The translations under genes and the position numbers were made by a program. DNA of 34,596 bases from Caulobacter sp. (GTDB taxonomy: Bacteria > Pseudomonadota > Alphaproteobacteria > Caulobacterales > Caulobacteraceae): contig JAGIBE010000221.1 of the NCBI GenBank assembly GCA_017744495.1, positions 1-34,596 of the forward strand. Direction: 5' to 3'. The notes under the pieces are model-generated. The model had not been told where the DNA came from, ran no database searches, and saw nothing but the letters and a program-made list of their open reading frames with translations. Below are positions 17,806-27,374 of the stretch, one piece after another; within the stretch, counting starts at the first letter, position 1, and each line of letters starts with the position of its first letter.

Positions 17806-17975
17806 CGAGCCCTAAGGGTCCTTTCGCGTATCTCCTGCCGATACTATCGACAGGCGTCGCCCGCTACAACGCGCGGGCCGGCTAAGCTTTCCCGATCTTT
17901 TGCGGCTTCGGCGTGGCGCCATTGCGGCGCGGCCAGCCCAGGCTTCCTTTGGCAAGCTCGCGCGGCGGCAACCTC

Positions 17976-17985
17976 ACCTTAAGGT
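17976..17985. promoter_or_regulatory. 10-bp palindrome in the chvI divergent promoter region
   Basis: ACCTTAAGGT is a perfect palindrome 39 nt upstream of the gene at 18025, with a GANTC methylation site (GACTC, 18003-18007) between. The rest of the 17806-18024 gap shows no other clear element. Confidence 0.25.
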
Positions 17986-18024
17986 CTTGTATCCCATAAC
18001 GGACTCTCGGGGAGCCCTTTGCCT

Positions 18025-19746
18025 ATGAGCGACCAAGTCCATTACGAGCTGTTCGTGCGCCGCAAGCCCGGCGCGCAGTGGACGCTCGACATGGCGACCG
18101 AGATCCGCGCCCACGCCCTTCAGACCGCCGAGGACGTGCTGGAACAAGGGCGGGCGATCGCCGTGCGCGTCAGCAAGGAAACCCTCGACCCCGAGACCCG
18201 CGAATACAAGTCGATCGCCATCTTCACCAAGGGCCAGGTGGACGGCGGCAAGCCCAAGAAACAGAAGGAAGACCTGGATCCCCTGTGCGTCCAGCCGTCC
18301 GACCTCTACACCGCCCACGCCCGCGATCGCATCGGCCGCCTGCTGGAAGGCTGGCTGGACCGCCACAACGCCACGCCGTTCGAGCTGCTGCACCGTCCCG
18401 ACCTGGTCGAGAAGCTGGAAGCCTCCGGCACCGACCTGCAGCACGCCTTGCAGAAGATCGCCATCCCCGAGGCCGAGGCCCGGGGCATGTCGGTCCATGA
18501 ACTGATCCGCACCTTCCAGGGTCTGGTCGAGCGTACCGTCGCCAACCTGATGAAGGCCTTCAAGAAGGGCGACCTGCCCGACCTGGACAAGGAAGGCTTC
18601 GCCCGCGCCGCCGAGCGCCTGGCCATCGATCCCGACCGCGCGTTCCTGCTGGGGGCCGGCGTCGCCGCCTCGATCGCGCCCGGCAAGAACTGGTCCGAGA
18701 AGATCGCCCGCCTGCTGGACCTGGCCGACGCCGCGCCCAGCGACCCCAAGGCCCGCGCCGCCGCCCTGGCCGCCATCGAAACGCCCCTGGCCGAGATCAT
18801 CGGCTCGAAGGCCGGCATGGCCGATCTGCTGGGCGGCCAGAAGGACGGCGACGTCGCCGACCTGGGCACGACCCTGGCCGCCATGACCCGCCTGGCCGGC
18901 GGCGCCCAGGTCGAGGCTCTGATCCGCATCGAGCCCGGCGTGCGCAACTGCATGCCGGAACTTTCGGGCACCGCCCGGCGCCTGTGCGAATGGCTGAGCG
19001 GCGAGGAATTCCCCGCCGTGCGCATGTCGATCGCCCAGCGGGTGCTCAAGGAGCTGAACGGCGTGCGCCGCCTCAAGCCCGCCGACGCCGAGGCCGAGAT
19101 TGAATATCTGCGCGCCCTGGCCATGAGCCTGACGGCCGCCGCGGGCCGGATCCTGCCGCCCGAAGACATCACCAGCGCCTTCACCACCCGGTCCAAGACC
19201 CTGCTGAACGGCGAGTTCATCGAGTCCCTGCTCGGCCGCGACCGCTCGTCGCGCGAGGAGGTGCAGATGCTGATCCGCCTGGCCGAGAACGTCATGGGCG
19301 CGGTCAACAAGCGCACGGCGGCCCGCTGGCTGTCGGCCAACGTCCTGGCCCTGCGCTTCGAGCGCGAACTGCGCCAGGGCCCGGACTCGGCGGCCGCCAA
19401 GCTGGCCGCCCTGGCCGCCCTGCAGAAGGCCCTGGTCCGCTCTGGCCTGGTGGTCGAGGACTACGAACCCCTGTGCGCGCGACTGGGCGAAGTGGGCGGC
19501 ATGATCGAAGCCGACGCCCGCCTGGTCACCATGCTGGTCCGCGCCCCGGCCCCGCTGGCCCAGAAGATGTCGGTGCTGATCAAGCTGGCCATGGGCGAGG
19601 CCGGCCCCACCGGCCCGGTCGCCGACAAGGCCAAGGCCGAGGTGCTGAAACTGGCCCGCGCGCCTGAAGCGCGCGAGGAGCTGGCGTCGTCGCCGGAGAC
19701 CATGGACCTGCTCAAGGGCATGGTTCAGCAAAAGGCCGCCGCTTAG
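18025..19746 (+). CDS. Uncharacterised 573-residue cytoplasmic protein
   Basis: I do not recognise a characterised family. It has no signal peptide or membrane helix. Residues about 1-85 form a mixed alpha/beta domain (VHYELFVRRKPGAQWTLDMA, with AIAVRVSKET). A lysine-rich linker follows (GGKPKKQKED). The remaining ~480 residues are almost all helical, rich in Ala/Leu/Glu, with repeated amphipathic helices suggesting an alpha-solenoid-like scaffold. The ATG at 18025 is preceded by GGGGAG. A TTG two codons earlier is possible. It is divergent from chvI and may share its promoter region, so co-regulation by ChvI is an inference. The codon use is typical of the region, so it is a true conserved gene and not a shadow. 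Confidence 0.85.
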   Translation: MSDQVHYELFVRRKPGAQWTLDMATEIRAHALQTAEDVLEQGRAIAVRVSKETLDPETREYKSIAIFTKGQVDGGKPKKQKEDLDPLCVQPSDLYTAHARDRIGRLLEGWLDRHNATPFELLHRPDLVEKLEASGTDLQHALQKIAIPEAEARGMSVHELIRTFQGLVERTVANLMKAFKKGDLPDLDKEGFARAAERLAIDPDRAFLLGAGVAASIAPGKNWSEKIARLLDLADAAPSDPKARAAALAAIETPLAEIIGSKAGMADLLGGQKDGDVADLGTTLAAMTRLAGGAQVEALIRIEPGVRNCMPELSGTARRLCEWLSGEEFPAVRMSIAQRVLKELNGVRRLKPADAEAEIEYLRALAMSLTAAAGRILPPEDITSAFTTRSKTLLNGEFIESLLGRDRSSREEVQMLIRLAENVMGAVNKRTAARWLSANVLALRFERELRQGPDSAAAKLAALAALQKALVRSGLVVEDYEPLCARLGEVGGMIEADARLVTMLVRAPAPLAQKMSVLIKLAMGEAGPTGPVADKAKAEVLKLARAPEAREELASSPETMDLLKGMVQQKAAA

Positions 19747-19754
19747 CATTTTCG

Positions 19755-19898
19755 CCCTCTCCCAAAGGGAGAGGGAGGGACCCGTCGCGTAGCGATGGGA
19801 GGGTGAAGGGTTACACTTTCACGTTTTCTCTCAAGGTCCTACCGGCACGCCGGCCAGTTCAGAACCCCCTCACCCCCGCCCTCTCCCGTGGGAGAGGG
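19755..19898. repeat. Paired inverted REP-like palindromic units
   Basis: Unit 1 begins with CCCTCTCCC-AAA-GGGAGAGGG (19755-19775). Unit 2, in the opposite orientation, ends with CCCTCTCCC-GT-GGGAGAGGG (19879-19898). The inner flanks are also complementary (GGGTGAAGGGTT against AACCCCCTCACCC). They fill the 156-bp gap between convergent genes and may act as a bidirectional terminator. Confidence 0.8.
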
Positions 19899-19902
19899 AG
19901 AG

Positions 19903-21065
19903 CTATAGCGCCGCCGCCAACGCCTCGACCACCCGGTCCACGTCCCCATCCGCCATCGTCGGATACAGCGGCAGCGTCAGACACCGCGCGTACCAGGCGT
20001 CGGCGCCGGGCAGGTCCAGGGCGCCGTAGCGGGCCTGGTAGTAAGGCTGGCGGTGCACCGGGATGTAGTGGACCTGGCTGCCGACGCCCTTGGCCTTCAG
20101 CGCCTCGACCACCGCCAGGCGGGTCGTGCCCAGGGCCTCGAAGTCGATCAGCACGGTCAGCAGATGCAGGGCCGGGTCGGACCAGGCCGGGCTGGTCGCC
20201 AGGCGCACGGCCGGGGCCAGCGACGCCAGCTTCTCGGCGTAGAGCGCCGTCAGCGCCTTCCGACGCGTCACGAAGCGGTCAAGCTTGGCGAGCTGCGAAA
20301 TACCCAGGGCGCACAGCACGTCGGGGATGCGGTAATTGAAGCCCAGTTCGGGCATCTCGTACCACCAGGGCTCGGCGCCCGGCGGGCGTTGCATGCCGTG
20401 GCCGCGCAAGGAGCGGGCCCGGGCCGCCAGGGCGGCGTCGTTGGTGGTCAGCATGCCGCCCTCGCCCGTGGCCAAGGTCTTGACCGGGTGGAACGAGAAG
20501 CTGGCGAAGCTGGAATAGGCGCCGTCACCGACCGGATGGGCGACGCCGTCGAAGGTCCCGATCGAGCCCAGGGCGTGGGGCGCGTCCTCGACCAGGACGG
20601 CGCCGACGCCATCAGCCAGGGCCTTCAGGCCCGGAAGATCGCAAACATCGCCGCGCAGGTGCACCGGCAGCACGGCCCGCACGCGCCGACCTTCGGCCCG
20701 CTTCAAGGCGTCGGCAAGCGTATCAGGCGTCATCAGCCCGCTGTCGGGATCGACGTCGGCGAACACCACCTCCGCTCCCACGTAGCGGGCGCAGTTGGCG
20801 GTGGCCAGGAAGGTGACCGAGGGCGCGATGCAGACGTCGCCCTCCCCGACGCCCAGCGCCAGCATGGCCAGGTGCAGGGTGGCGGTGCCGTTGGCGACGG
20901 CGATGGCGTGCTCAGCCCCGACCTTGGCCTTGAAGGCGGTCTCGAAGGCCTCGACGGTCGGGCCAGTGGTAAGAAAGTCGGCGCGCAGGGCCGCCGCGAC
21001 CGCCGCCACGTCGTCGTCCTCGATCGTCTGACGGCCGTAGGGGAGGAAGGGCGGCGACTCCGACA

Positions 21066-21066
<1 letters not shown>
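19903..21066 (-). CDS. flmB: PLP-dependent aminotransferase FlmB (PseC type)
   Basis: A 387-residue DegT/DnrJ/EryC1 aminotransferase. The PLP lysine is K186 (SFHPVKTLATGEGG), with VEDAPHALGS (D161, H164) for cofactor binding. It transfers an amino group to the 4-keto sugar made by FlmA, giving a UDP-4-amino-sugar precursor of the pseudaminic-acid type. In Caulobacter crescentus flmA and flmB are described flagellin-modification genes. The ATG overlaps the flmA stop (TAATG), so the two are translationally coupled. Confidence 0.92.
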
Positions 21067-22184
<1,118 letters not shown>

Positions 22185-22228
22185 TCAGACGTAAAGAGGA
22201 CGTCAACCACGTCGTGTCACAAGGCCGT

Positions 22229-22636
22229 ATGCGCCGCGCCGTCCTCATTCCCGTCCTGTCGATGCTGGCCGCCGCCAGCCTGGCCGCCCCGCCCGCCTTC
22301 GCCGGCCACGGCAAGGAGGAGAAGAAGGCCCCGCCGACCTATTTCGCGCTCCAGCCGCTGACCGCCACGACGATCCGCCGCGACGGCCGCCGGGGCGTCA
22401 TGACCCTGGAAGCCGGGATCGAGGCCAAGGATGCGGGCCTGATGGAGCGCGCCCAGCAGTCCGAACCCCGCCTGCGCGCCGCCTTCGCCCAGGTGCTGAT
22501 GACCTACACCGCCGGCATGCCGCGCGGCGCCGCGCCGGACCTGAACTACCTGGGCGACAAGATGCAGGACGCCGCCGACAAGGTGCTGGGCCGCAAGGGC
22601 AGCAAGGTGCTGCTGGGCTCGGCAATGGTGAACTAG
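22229..22636 (+). CDS. Small exported FliL-like protein
   Basis: A 135-residue protein with a signal peptide (cleavage after about residue 25, AFA|GHG). The mature part reads like the FliL periplasmic domain: a YFALQPLTATT opening strand, RGVMTLEAGIEA, PRLRAAFAQVLMTY, DLNYLGDKMQDAADKVLG and a final VLLGSAMVN. FliL proteins support stator function at the flagellar motor, but this copy has a cleavable signal instead of an obvious membrane anchor, so the assignment is tentative. Divergence from flmA supports a flagellar link. AAGG lies 5 nt upstream of the ATG. An in-frame ATG at 22178 is less likely because it would place 17 non-family residues before the signal peptide. Confidence 0.6.
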   Translation: MRRAVLIPVLSMLAAASLAAPPAFAGHGKEEKKAPPTYFALQPLTATTIRRDGRRGVMTLEAGIEAKDAGLMERAQQSEPRLRAAFAQVLMTYTAGMPRGAAPDLNYLGDKMQDAADKVLGRKGSKVLLGSAMVN

Positions 22637-22643
22637 CTCAGAT

Positions 22644-22781
22644 CGTCATCCTCGGACTTGTTCCGAGGACCCCTCTGTCAGCCAGTTTGCCGTTTTAGAT
22701 TGGGTCGCGACCTCACCGCTCCACGGATCTTCGTTCTTCTCGGTTGAAATAGGGGTCCTCGGAACAAGTCCGAGGATGACG
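22644..22781. repeat. MITE-like element with perfect 31-bp inverted ends
   Basis: Arms 22644-22674 and 22751-22781 are exact reverse complements over 31 bp, around a 76-nt core. Each arm is itself palindromic (TCCTCGGA-CTTGT-TCCGAGGA). The element has no coding capacity and fills the gap between the convergent FliL-like and tadA genes. Short direct target repeats are not evident. Confidence 0.85.
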
Positions 22782-22788
22782 GAGCGGG

Positions 22789-23277
22789 TTACTTCTTCCG
22801 CCGCTCGCGGAAGAACCCCCGCAACAGGTCGGCGCTCTCCTGCGCCATCACTCCGCCGGTGACCTGGGGCCGCCAGTGGCAGGTGGGCTGGGCGAAAAAC
22901 TGGGGGCCGTGGACCACCGCCCCGCCCTTGGGATCCTCGGCGCCGAACACCACCCGGCCGATGCGGGCGTGGCTGATGGCGCCGGCGCACATGGCGCAGG
23001 GCTCCAGCGTCACCACCAGGGTCAGGTCGGTCAGGCGGTAGTTGCCCAGCTTGGCGGCGGCGATCCGCATAGCGGCGATCTCAGCGTGGGCCGTAGGGTC
23101 GTGGGCGCCGATCGGCCCGTTGCCGGCCCGAGCGATCACCTCGCCGGTCGCCGGATCGAGGATCACCGCCCCCACCGGCGTCTCGCCGGCCTCGGCGGCC
23201 GCGCGGGCCTCCTCGAGAGCCAGGGCCATGGCCTCCAGATCCCGGGCGTCTTGATCCTGCAGGGGATCGGTGCGCAT
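22789..23277 (-). CDS. tadA: tRNA-specific adenosine deaminase
   Basis: Converts the wobble adenosine of tRNA-Arg(ACG) to inosine. The 162-residue chain has the zinc motifs H64-A-E66 and P93-C94-x-x-C97, and the C-terminal FFRERRKK tail usual for TadA. It is cytosolic and normally essential. The start is uncertain: ATG 23292 would add five residues (one encoded by the rare codon CTA), so ATG 23277 is preferred. Neither has a strong ribosome-binding site. It is divergent from rluB by about 35-50 nt. Confidence 0.9.
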   Translation of the reverse strand: MRTDPLQDQDARDLEAMALALEEARAAAEAGETPVGAVILDPATGEVIARAGNGPIGAHDPTAHAEIAAMRIAAAKLGNYRLTDLTLVVTLEPCAMCAGAISHARIGRVVFGAEDPKGGAVVHGPQFFAQPTCHWRPQVTGGVMAQESADLLRGFFRERRKK

Positions 23278-23326
23278 TAGAAAGCCGCCCATCGTGAGAT
23301 GCGCCCAGCCCTAGAAGGACGACGCC

Positions 23327-24634
23327 GTGACCGAGAAATACCAGCCCCACCTGCATGACAACGCCTTGCTCGGTCAAGCCGACGGCCATGAGGGCGAGGA
23401 CGGCGGCGAGGGCGAGCGCGTCGCCAAGATGCTGGCCCGTTCGGGCGTGGCCTCGCGGCGCGAAGTCGAGCGGCTGATCGAGGCGGGCAAGGTGGCCCTG
23501 AACGGGACCGTGCTGACCACCCCGGCCGTCCGGGTGCGCCCCGGCGACATCCTGACCGTCGACGGCAAGATGATCGACGAGCCCGAGCCGACGCGGATCT
23601 TCCGCTACCATAAGCCCACGGGCCTGCTGACCTCGCACAACGACCCCAAGAACCGCCCGACGGTGTTCCAGGCGCTGCCCCGCGACCTGCCGCGCGTCAT
23701 CTCGGTGGGTCGCCTGGACCTCAATTCCGAGGGCCTGCTGCTGCTGACCAACGACGGCGAGCTGTCGCGCGCTCTGGAGATGCCGCAAAACGCCTGGCAA
23801 CGCCGCTACCGCGTGCGGGCGTTCGGTGTGACCACCCAGGAGAAGCTCGATCGCCTGAAGGACGGGATCACCGTCGAGGGCGTGCGCTACGGCGCGATCG
23901 AGGCTCGGCTCGACAAGGCCCAGGACAAGGCCGGCGGCCGCAACCTCTGGATCACCGTCACCCTCAGCGAAGGCAAGAACCGCGAGGTCCGCAAGGTGCT
24001 CGAGGCCATCGGCCTGAAGGTGAACCGCCTGATCCGCCTGTCCTATGGGCCGTTCGCCCTGGGGACCCTGCTGCCGGGCCAGGTTGAGGAGGTCGGCCCC
24101 CGGGTGATCCGCGAGCTGCTGGAAGGCATCATCCCGGCCGAGAACATGCCGACCGGCGACAAGCCGCGCTTCCAAGGCGTGGCCGAGCCGCTGAAGGCCC
24201 CGGGCCAGGCGGGCGGCGGCGACGTCCAGCGGCGCGGTGTGCCCCGAGCGGGCAAGCTGACCCAAGCCGCCATCCTGCAGCCCGAGGAAAAGACCGAGGA
24301 GACGAAGTTCGTCCGCAAGCCGGGCTGGGCCAAGCCGAAGAAGAAGCCGGTGGTGATCCACAAGGCTGGCGCGGGCAAGACAGCTCCTGGAAAGCCGGGC
24401 GCGCGTCCCGGCAAGAAGTCGATCGAGACCAAGATTGTCGGTCCCCGCGCCCTGTCGCCGCGCGAGGCGGCCGACAAACGCATCCGCGAAAAGGCTCAGG
24501 CCGAGAAGGCCGCCGGCAAACGCGCGGTCAAGGACGAGAGCGCCCGGCCCACCTCCAGCAAGCCGGCGAAGCCCGGCGCGCGCCCGGCCACGTCCAGGGT
24601 CGCGCCGAAAGGCCCGCCACGCGACAAGCGCTGA
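23327..24634 (+). CDS. rluB: RluB/RsuA-family rRNA pseudouridine synthase with long basic tail
   Basis: A 435-residue protein. An S4 RNA-binding domain (about 31-78, RVAKMLARSGVASRREVERLI) is followed by the RsuA-type catalytic domain with D131 (SVGRLDLNSEGLLLLT) and KVNRLIRLSYGPF. It isomerises uridine in rRNA, most likely 23S U2605 by family. Residues about 271-435 form a low-complexity Lys/Pro/Ala-rich tail, about 165 residues long, probably disordered and RNA-binding. The start is GTG at 23327 with AAGGA upstream. It is convergent with the CPBP gene (4-nt gap). Confidence 0.9.
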   Translation: MTEKYQPHLHDNALLGQADGHEGEDGGEGERVAKMLARSGVASRREVERLIEAGKVALNGTVLTTPAVRVRPGDILTVDGKMIDEPEPTRIFRYHKPTGLLTSHNDPKNRPTVFQALPRDLPRVISVGRLDLNSEGLLLLTNDGELSRALEMPQNAWQRRYRVRAFGVTTQEKLDRLKDGITVEGVRYGAIEARLDKAQDKAGGRNLWITVTLSEGKNREVRKVLEAIGLKVNRLIRLSYGPFALGTLLPGQVEEVGPRVIRELLEGIIPAENMPTGDKPRFQGVAEPLKAPGQAGGGDVQRRGVPRAGKLTQAAILQPEEKTEETKFVRKPGWAKPKKKPVVIHKAGAGKTAPGKPGARPGKKSIETKIVGPRALSPREAADKRIREKAQAEKAAGKRAVKDESARPTSSKPAKPGARPATSRVAPKGPPRDKR

Positions 24635-24638
24635 TCGG

Positions 24639-25580
24639 TCAGGTCGCCGCCAGACGGGTCCAGCGACGCAGCGGGGCCCAGCGCGCGGCGATCTCGGCCA
24701 GGGCGACGTAGCCGGCCAGCATCAGCGGGGCGATGACCAGGGTTTCAGGCGGAAAGGCGTGCGGCGCCTCGGGCTTCAGCGCCATCGGCTGGACGAACAG
24801 CAGGATGACGATGTTGTTGGCCGCGTGCGCCCCGACGGCGAACTCGATTCCGCCCAGCCTCAGGGTCATCCAGGCCAGGCCCACGCCCATGGCTAGGCGC
24901 ACCAGGAAGGCGTCGAGGTTGGGATCGAAGTGGATCGCCGAGAACAGCAGGCCGCTGATCACAAGCACCGCGCGCGGGTCGGGGAACCACGCTCCGACGA
25001 TTTTGATCAGCCAGCCCCGAAAGACCAGTTCCTCGGCGGCGGCGGCGATCAGCAGCAGCATCACGACCACCGCCACATAGACCAGCCGCCCGCCCAGATC
25101 GGGGCTGATCGCCAGGATCGGCGCGCCCGGCGCCTTGGGATCCAGGGCCGCCGAGGCCAGCAGCAGCGGCCCGATCGTCGCTGCGAAAAGACCTAGGCCC
25201 AGCAGCAGCAGCCGCCAGCGGAACCGGGGGGCGGCGGTGAGGTACGACATCAGCCGGCGGTGATGCAGCAGGGCGGCCGCGCCCACGAAGGCCAGGGCCA
25301 TCGCGCCGTTCACCACGGCCAGCAGGGTGAGGACGAAGGCGATCTCGGTCAGGCCGCTGGGGGCCTTGCCCTGGCTGATCATCTCCATCAGGCGTTCGAC
25401 CGCCGCCACGCCCCCGCCGAAGACGGCGAAGGCCACGAAGACGGCGAGGCCCGCGATCACCGCCGCCAGGAGGGCCGCGATCACGCCGATGGGCAGGGTC
25501 AGCAGGAGCGGAACGACCCGCCGGTCGGCCGGCGTCAGATCGTCTAGAAACGGCGACTGTCGAAGCTCTGCTAGCACCAC
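24639..25580 (-). CDS. CPBP intramembrane metalloprotease
   Basis: A 313-residue multi-spanning membrane protein of the CAAX-protease/Abi family. Signature motifs: EExxxR (E183-E184-LVF-R188), FxxxH (about H217, LLFSAIHF) and HxxxN (H252-AAN-N256). These supply the metal site within the membrane. The substrate is unknown; bacterial members process prenylated or small peptides. There is an extra N-terminal region with two or three helices. It starts at GTG 25580, directly followed by a second GTG. No close ribosome-binding site is seen, so the start is less sure. Confidence 0.85.
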   Translation of the reverse strand: MVLAELRQSPFLDDLTPADRRVVPLLLTLPIGVIAALLAAVIAGLAVFVAFAVFGGGVAAVERLMEMISQGKAPSGLTEIAFVLTLLAVVNGAMALAFVGAAALLHHRRLMSYLTAAPRFRWRLLLLGLGLFAATIGPLLLASAALDPKAPGAPILAISPDLGGRLVYVAVVVMLLLIAAAAEELVFRGWLIKIVGAWFPDPRAVLVISGLLFSAIHFDPNLDAFLVRLAMGVGLAWMTLRLGGIEFAVGAHAANNIVILLFVQPMALKPEAPHAFPPETLVIAPLMLAGYVALAEIAARWAPLRRWTRLAAT

Positions 25581-25703
25581 GGTTTCCGATCGGGTTGTGG
25601 ATCATCGCTAGGCGTTCGCCGTTCGCGACGCAAGCGGCGCGACACGTGACTTGCCGCGACAGGCGGCGCGCGGCACACATCGGGTGCAAAAAGCGGGGCG
25701 CGC

Positions 25704-26339
25704 ATGACCGACATCACCGACAAGGAAGCACAGCACCTTCACCGCCTGATCCTGTTTTCGGATGCGGTGTTCGCGATCGCCATCACCCTGCTGGCCATCG
25801 AGATCCATCCGCCCGAGCACTTCACCAGCGTCTCGGCCTTCTTCGCGGAGATGCGCGACAAGCTATGGGCCTACGCCTTCAGCTTCGGCGTGATCGGCAT
25901 CAACTGGATCAGCCACAGGCGTCTGTTTCTTCGCATCACCCGGGCGGACACGGCGCTGGACGTGCTGAACTTCCTGCTGCTGGGCCTGGTGGCGTTGTTG
26001 CCGCTCGGCACCGAGATGCTGTGGGAGTCGGGCAACGGGCCGGCGATCTTCATCTATGTGGGCCTGGTGACTCTGCTCGGCGTGACCCTGGCCATGACCT
26101 GGGGCTACGCCGCCTTCATCGGCCGCATGGTCGAGCCGATGAGCCAGTTCGAGAAGGTTTATGTCCTGCTGCGCGTGGCTCTGCTGCCCGGCGTGATGTG
26201 CGGCTTGACGTTCTTCAGCCTGATCACCGGTACGCCGTGGGGCTTTGTGGGCATGGGTCTGGTCCTCGCGGCCCTGTCGATCGTCAGCCGCCTGGTGATC
26301 AAGGGCAAGCCCGTGGTCACCGAGTTCTCGAAGGACTGA
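25704..26339 (+). CDS. TMEM175-family (DUF1211) potassium-channel-like protein
   Basis: A 211-residue membrane protein with about six helices. The first helix has the family's selectivity-filter signature, FSDAVFAIAITLL (residues 18-30, usually FSDGVFAIAxTLL). Bacterial TMEM175 proteins have one six-helix repeat and assemble as tetramers that conduct potassium. The Ala in place of Gly in FSDG is a small deviation. It is followed 5 nt later by rsmD. No strong ribosome-binding site is seen before the ATG. Confidence 0.85.
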   Translation: MTDITDKEAQHLHRLILFSDAVFAIAITLLAIEIHPPEHFTSVSAFFAEMRDKLWAYAFSFGVIGINWISHRRLFLRITRADTALDVLNFLLLGLVALLPLGTEMLWESGNGPAIFIYVGLVTLLGVTLAMTWGYAAFIGRMVEPMSQFEKVYVLLRVALLPGVMCGLTFFSLITGTPWGFVGMGLVLAALSIVSRLVIKGKPVVTEFSKD

Positions 26340-26344
26340 CCGTC

Positions 26345-26908
26345 TTGCGCATCGTCTCGGGCCAGTATCGCGGCAAGACCATCGTCACCCCGCCGGGCGA
26401 CAACACCCGACCCACCTCGGACCGGGCCCGGCAGGCGGTGTTCAACATCCTTGAGCACGCCGCCTGGGCGCCGGAATTGCACGGCGCGCGGGTGATCGAC
26501 GTGTTCGCCGGCTCGGGGGCCCTGGGCCTGGAGGCGATGTCGCGCGGCGCGGCCTTCTGCCTGTTCGTCGAGACCGACGACAACGCGCGCGGCGCGATCC
26601 GCGAGAACATGGAGGCCTTCGGCCTGTTCGGCCAGGCCCGGGTCCACCGGCGCGACGCCACCGATCCCGGCGTGCGCCCCGGCAGCGTCGGCCAGCCCTT
26701 CGACATCGCCTTCCTCGACCCGCCCTATGCCAAGGGCTTGGGCGAGAAGGCCCTGGCGGCCCTGCGCGCCGGCGACTGGTTGGCCCCTGGGGCCGTCGTG
26801 GTGTTCGAACGCGGCCGCGACGAGCCCGACCCGGCGCCCGAAGGCTTCGAGCGGCTCGACGCGCGCGACTACGGCGCCGCGCGCGTTTTCTTCTTCAGGC
26901 TCGCCTAA
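26345..26908 (+). CDS. rsmD: 16S rRNA (guanine(966)-N2)-methyltransferase RsmD
   Basis: A 187-residue SAM-dependent rRNA methyltransferase. It opens with RIVSGQYRGKTI and RPTSDRARQAVFNIL. Motif I is DVFAGSGALGLEAMSRGA (about 52-69) and the catalytic motif is DPPY (125-128). It starts at TTG 26345, with AAGGA about 9 nt upstream inside the end of the TMEM175 gene. No ATG exists near this N-terminus. Its stop directly abuts the stop of the YjhX-family gene on the other strand, with no gap. Confidence 0.93.
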   Translation: MRIVSGQYRGKTIVTPPGDNTRPTSDRARQAVFNILEHAAWAPELHGARVIDVFAGSGALGLEAMSRGAAFCLFVETDDNARGAIRENMEAFGLFGQARVHRRDATDPGVRPGSVGQPFDIAFLDPPYAKGLGEKALAALRAGDWLAPGAVVVFERGRDEPDPAPEGFERLDARDYGAARVFFFRLA

Positions 26909-27184
26909 TCACCACGCGCGGGCGGTCGTGCGGTTGTCCAGCTGGCTGCGCAGGCTGGCCGCGCCCAGGCGGGTGATCCGGTAGGGCCCGCCGCCGGTGC
27001 TGGCGATGAAGCGGCGTCGCTTGAGGGCTTTGAAGACACCCAGCGAGCAGTCGCTCAGGCGCCAGCCCTCGCCGGTGATGCAATCGGCGCCGACAATGCG
27101 GCCGTCGTCGTCGCGCAGGAGTTCGATGCGGGCGCCCTGCGCCATCGCGTGTAGCGTCCGTTGCTGCGGTTTTGAGATGTTCAA
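26909..27184 (-). CDS. YjhX-family (UPF0386) protein
   Basis: A 91-residue protein matching the YjhX/UPF0386 family along its whole length: [56 protein letters not shown] and SQLDNR. YjhX in E. coli is listed as a toxin of a putative toxin-antitoxin pair, which is weakly supported; Caulobacter members are unstudied. The start is TTG 27184, chosen because the family begins with MN[IL]S. The ATG at 27232 would add 16 non-family residues. No antitoxin gene is adjacent. Confidence 0.8.
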   Translation of the reverse strand: MNISKPQQRTLHAMAQGARIELLRDDDGRIVGADCITGEGWRLSDCSLGVFKALKRRRFIASTGGGPYRITRLGAASLRSQLDNRTTARAW

Positions 27185-27214
27185 GGAAGTGGTCCGAGGA
27201 TCGAGGCGTGGGGA

Positions 27215-27235
27215 CGCTTGCCGTCTCGGCAAGCG
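27215..27235. terminator. Hairpin between asmA and YjhX-family gene
   Basis: CGCTTGCCG-TCT-CGGCAAGCG, a perfect 9-bp stem. It lies 140 nt after the asmA stop and 31 nt before the yjhX TTG start (minus strand). It could be a terminator or leader structure. There is no T run. The rest of 27185-27374 shows no gene beyond a 10-13 codon micro-frame. Confidence 0.35.
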
Positions 27236-27374
27236 GACGGATCGGGGCCTGATCAGCTTACGAACGGGAGGTTCGGAGCCTTAGGCCCGGGCCTCGCACA
27301 CAATCTCGGACATAAACCACACTGGGTTTTCGGAGGCGTAAAACTTAGCGTGGTCGCGAAGGTAGGGCCAGGGA

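Noticed and set aside
17974..19749. 591-residue open frame on the minus strand
   Set aside because: Lies exactly opposite the 573-residue plus gene. Its composition (Gly, Gln, Arg, His-rich) is typical of an antisense shadow.
27293..27334. 10-13 codon micro-frame on the minus strand between asmA and the YjhX-family gene
   Set aside because: Too short to support, with no clear ribosome-binding site and no amino-acid run suggesting attenuation.
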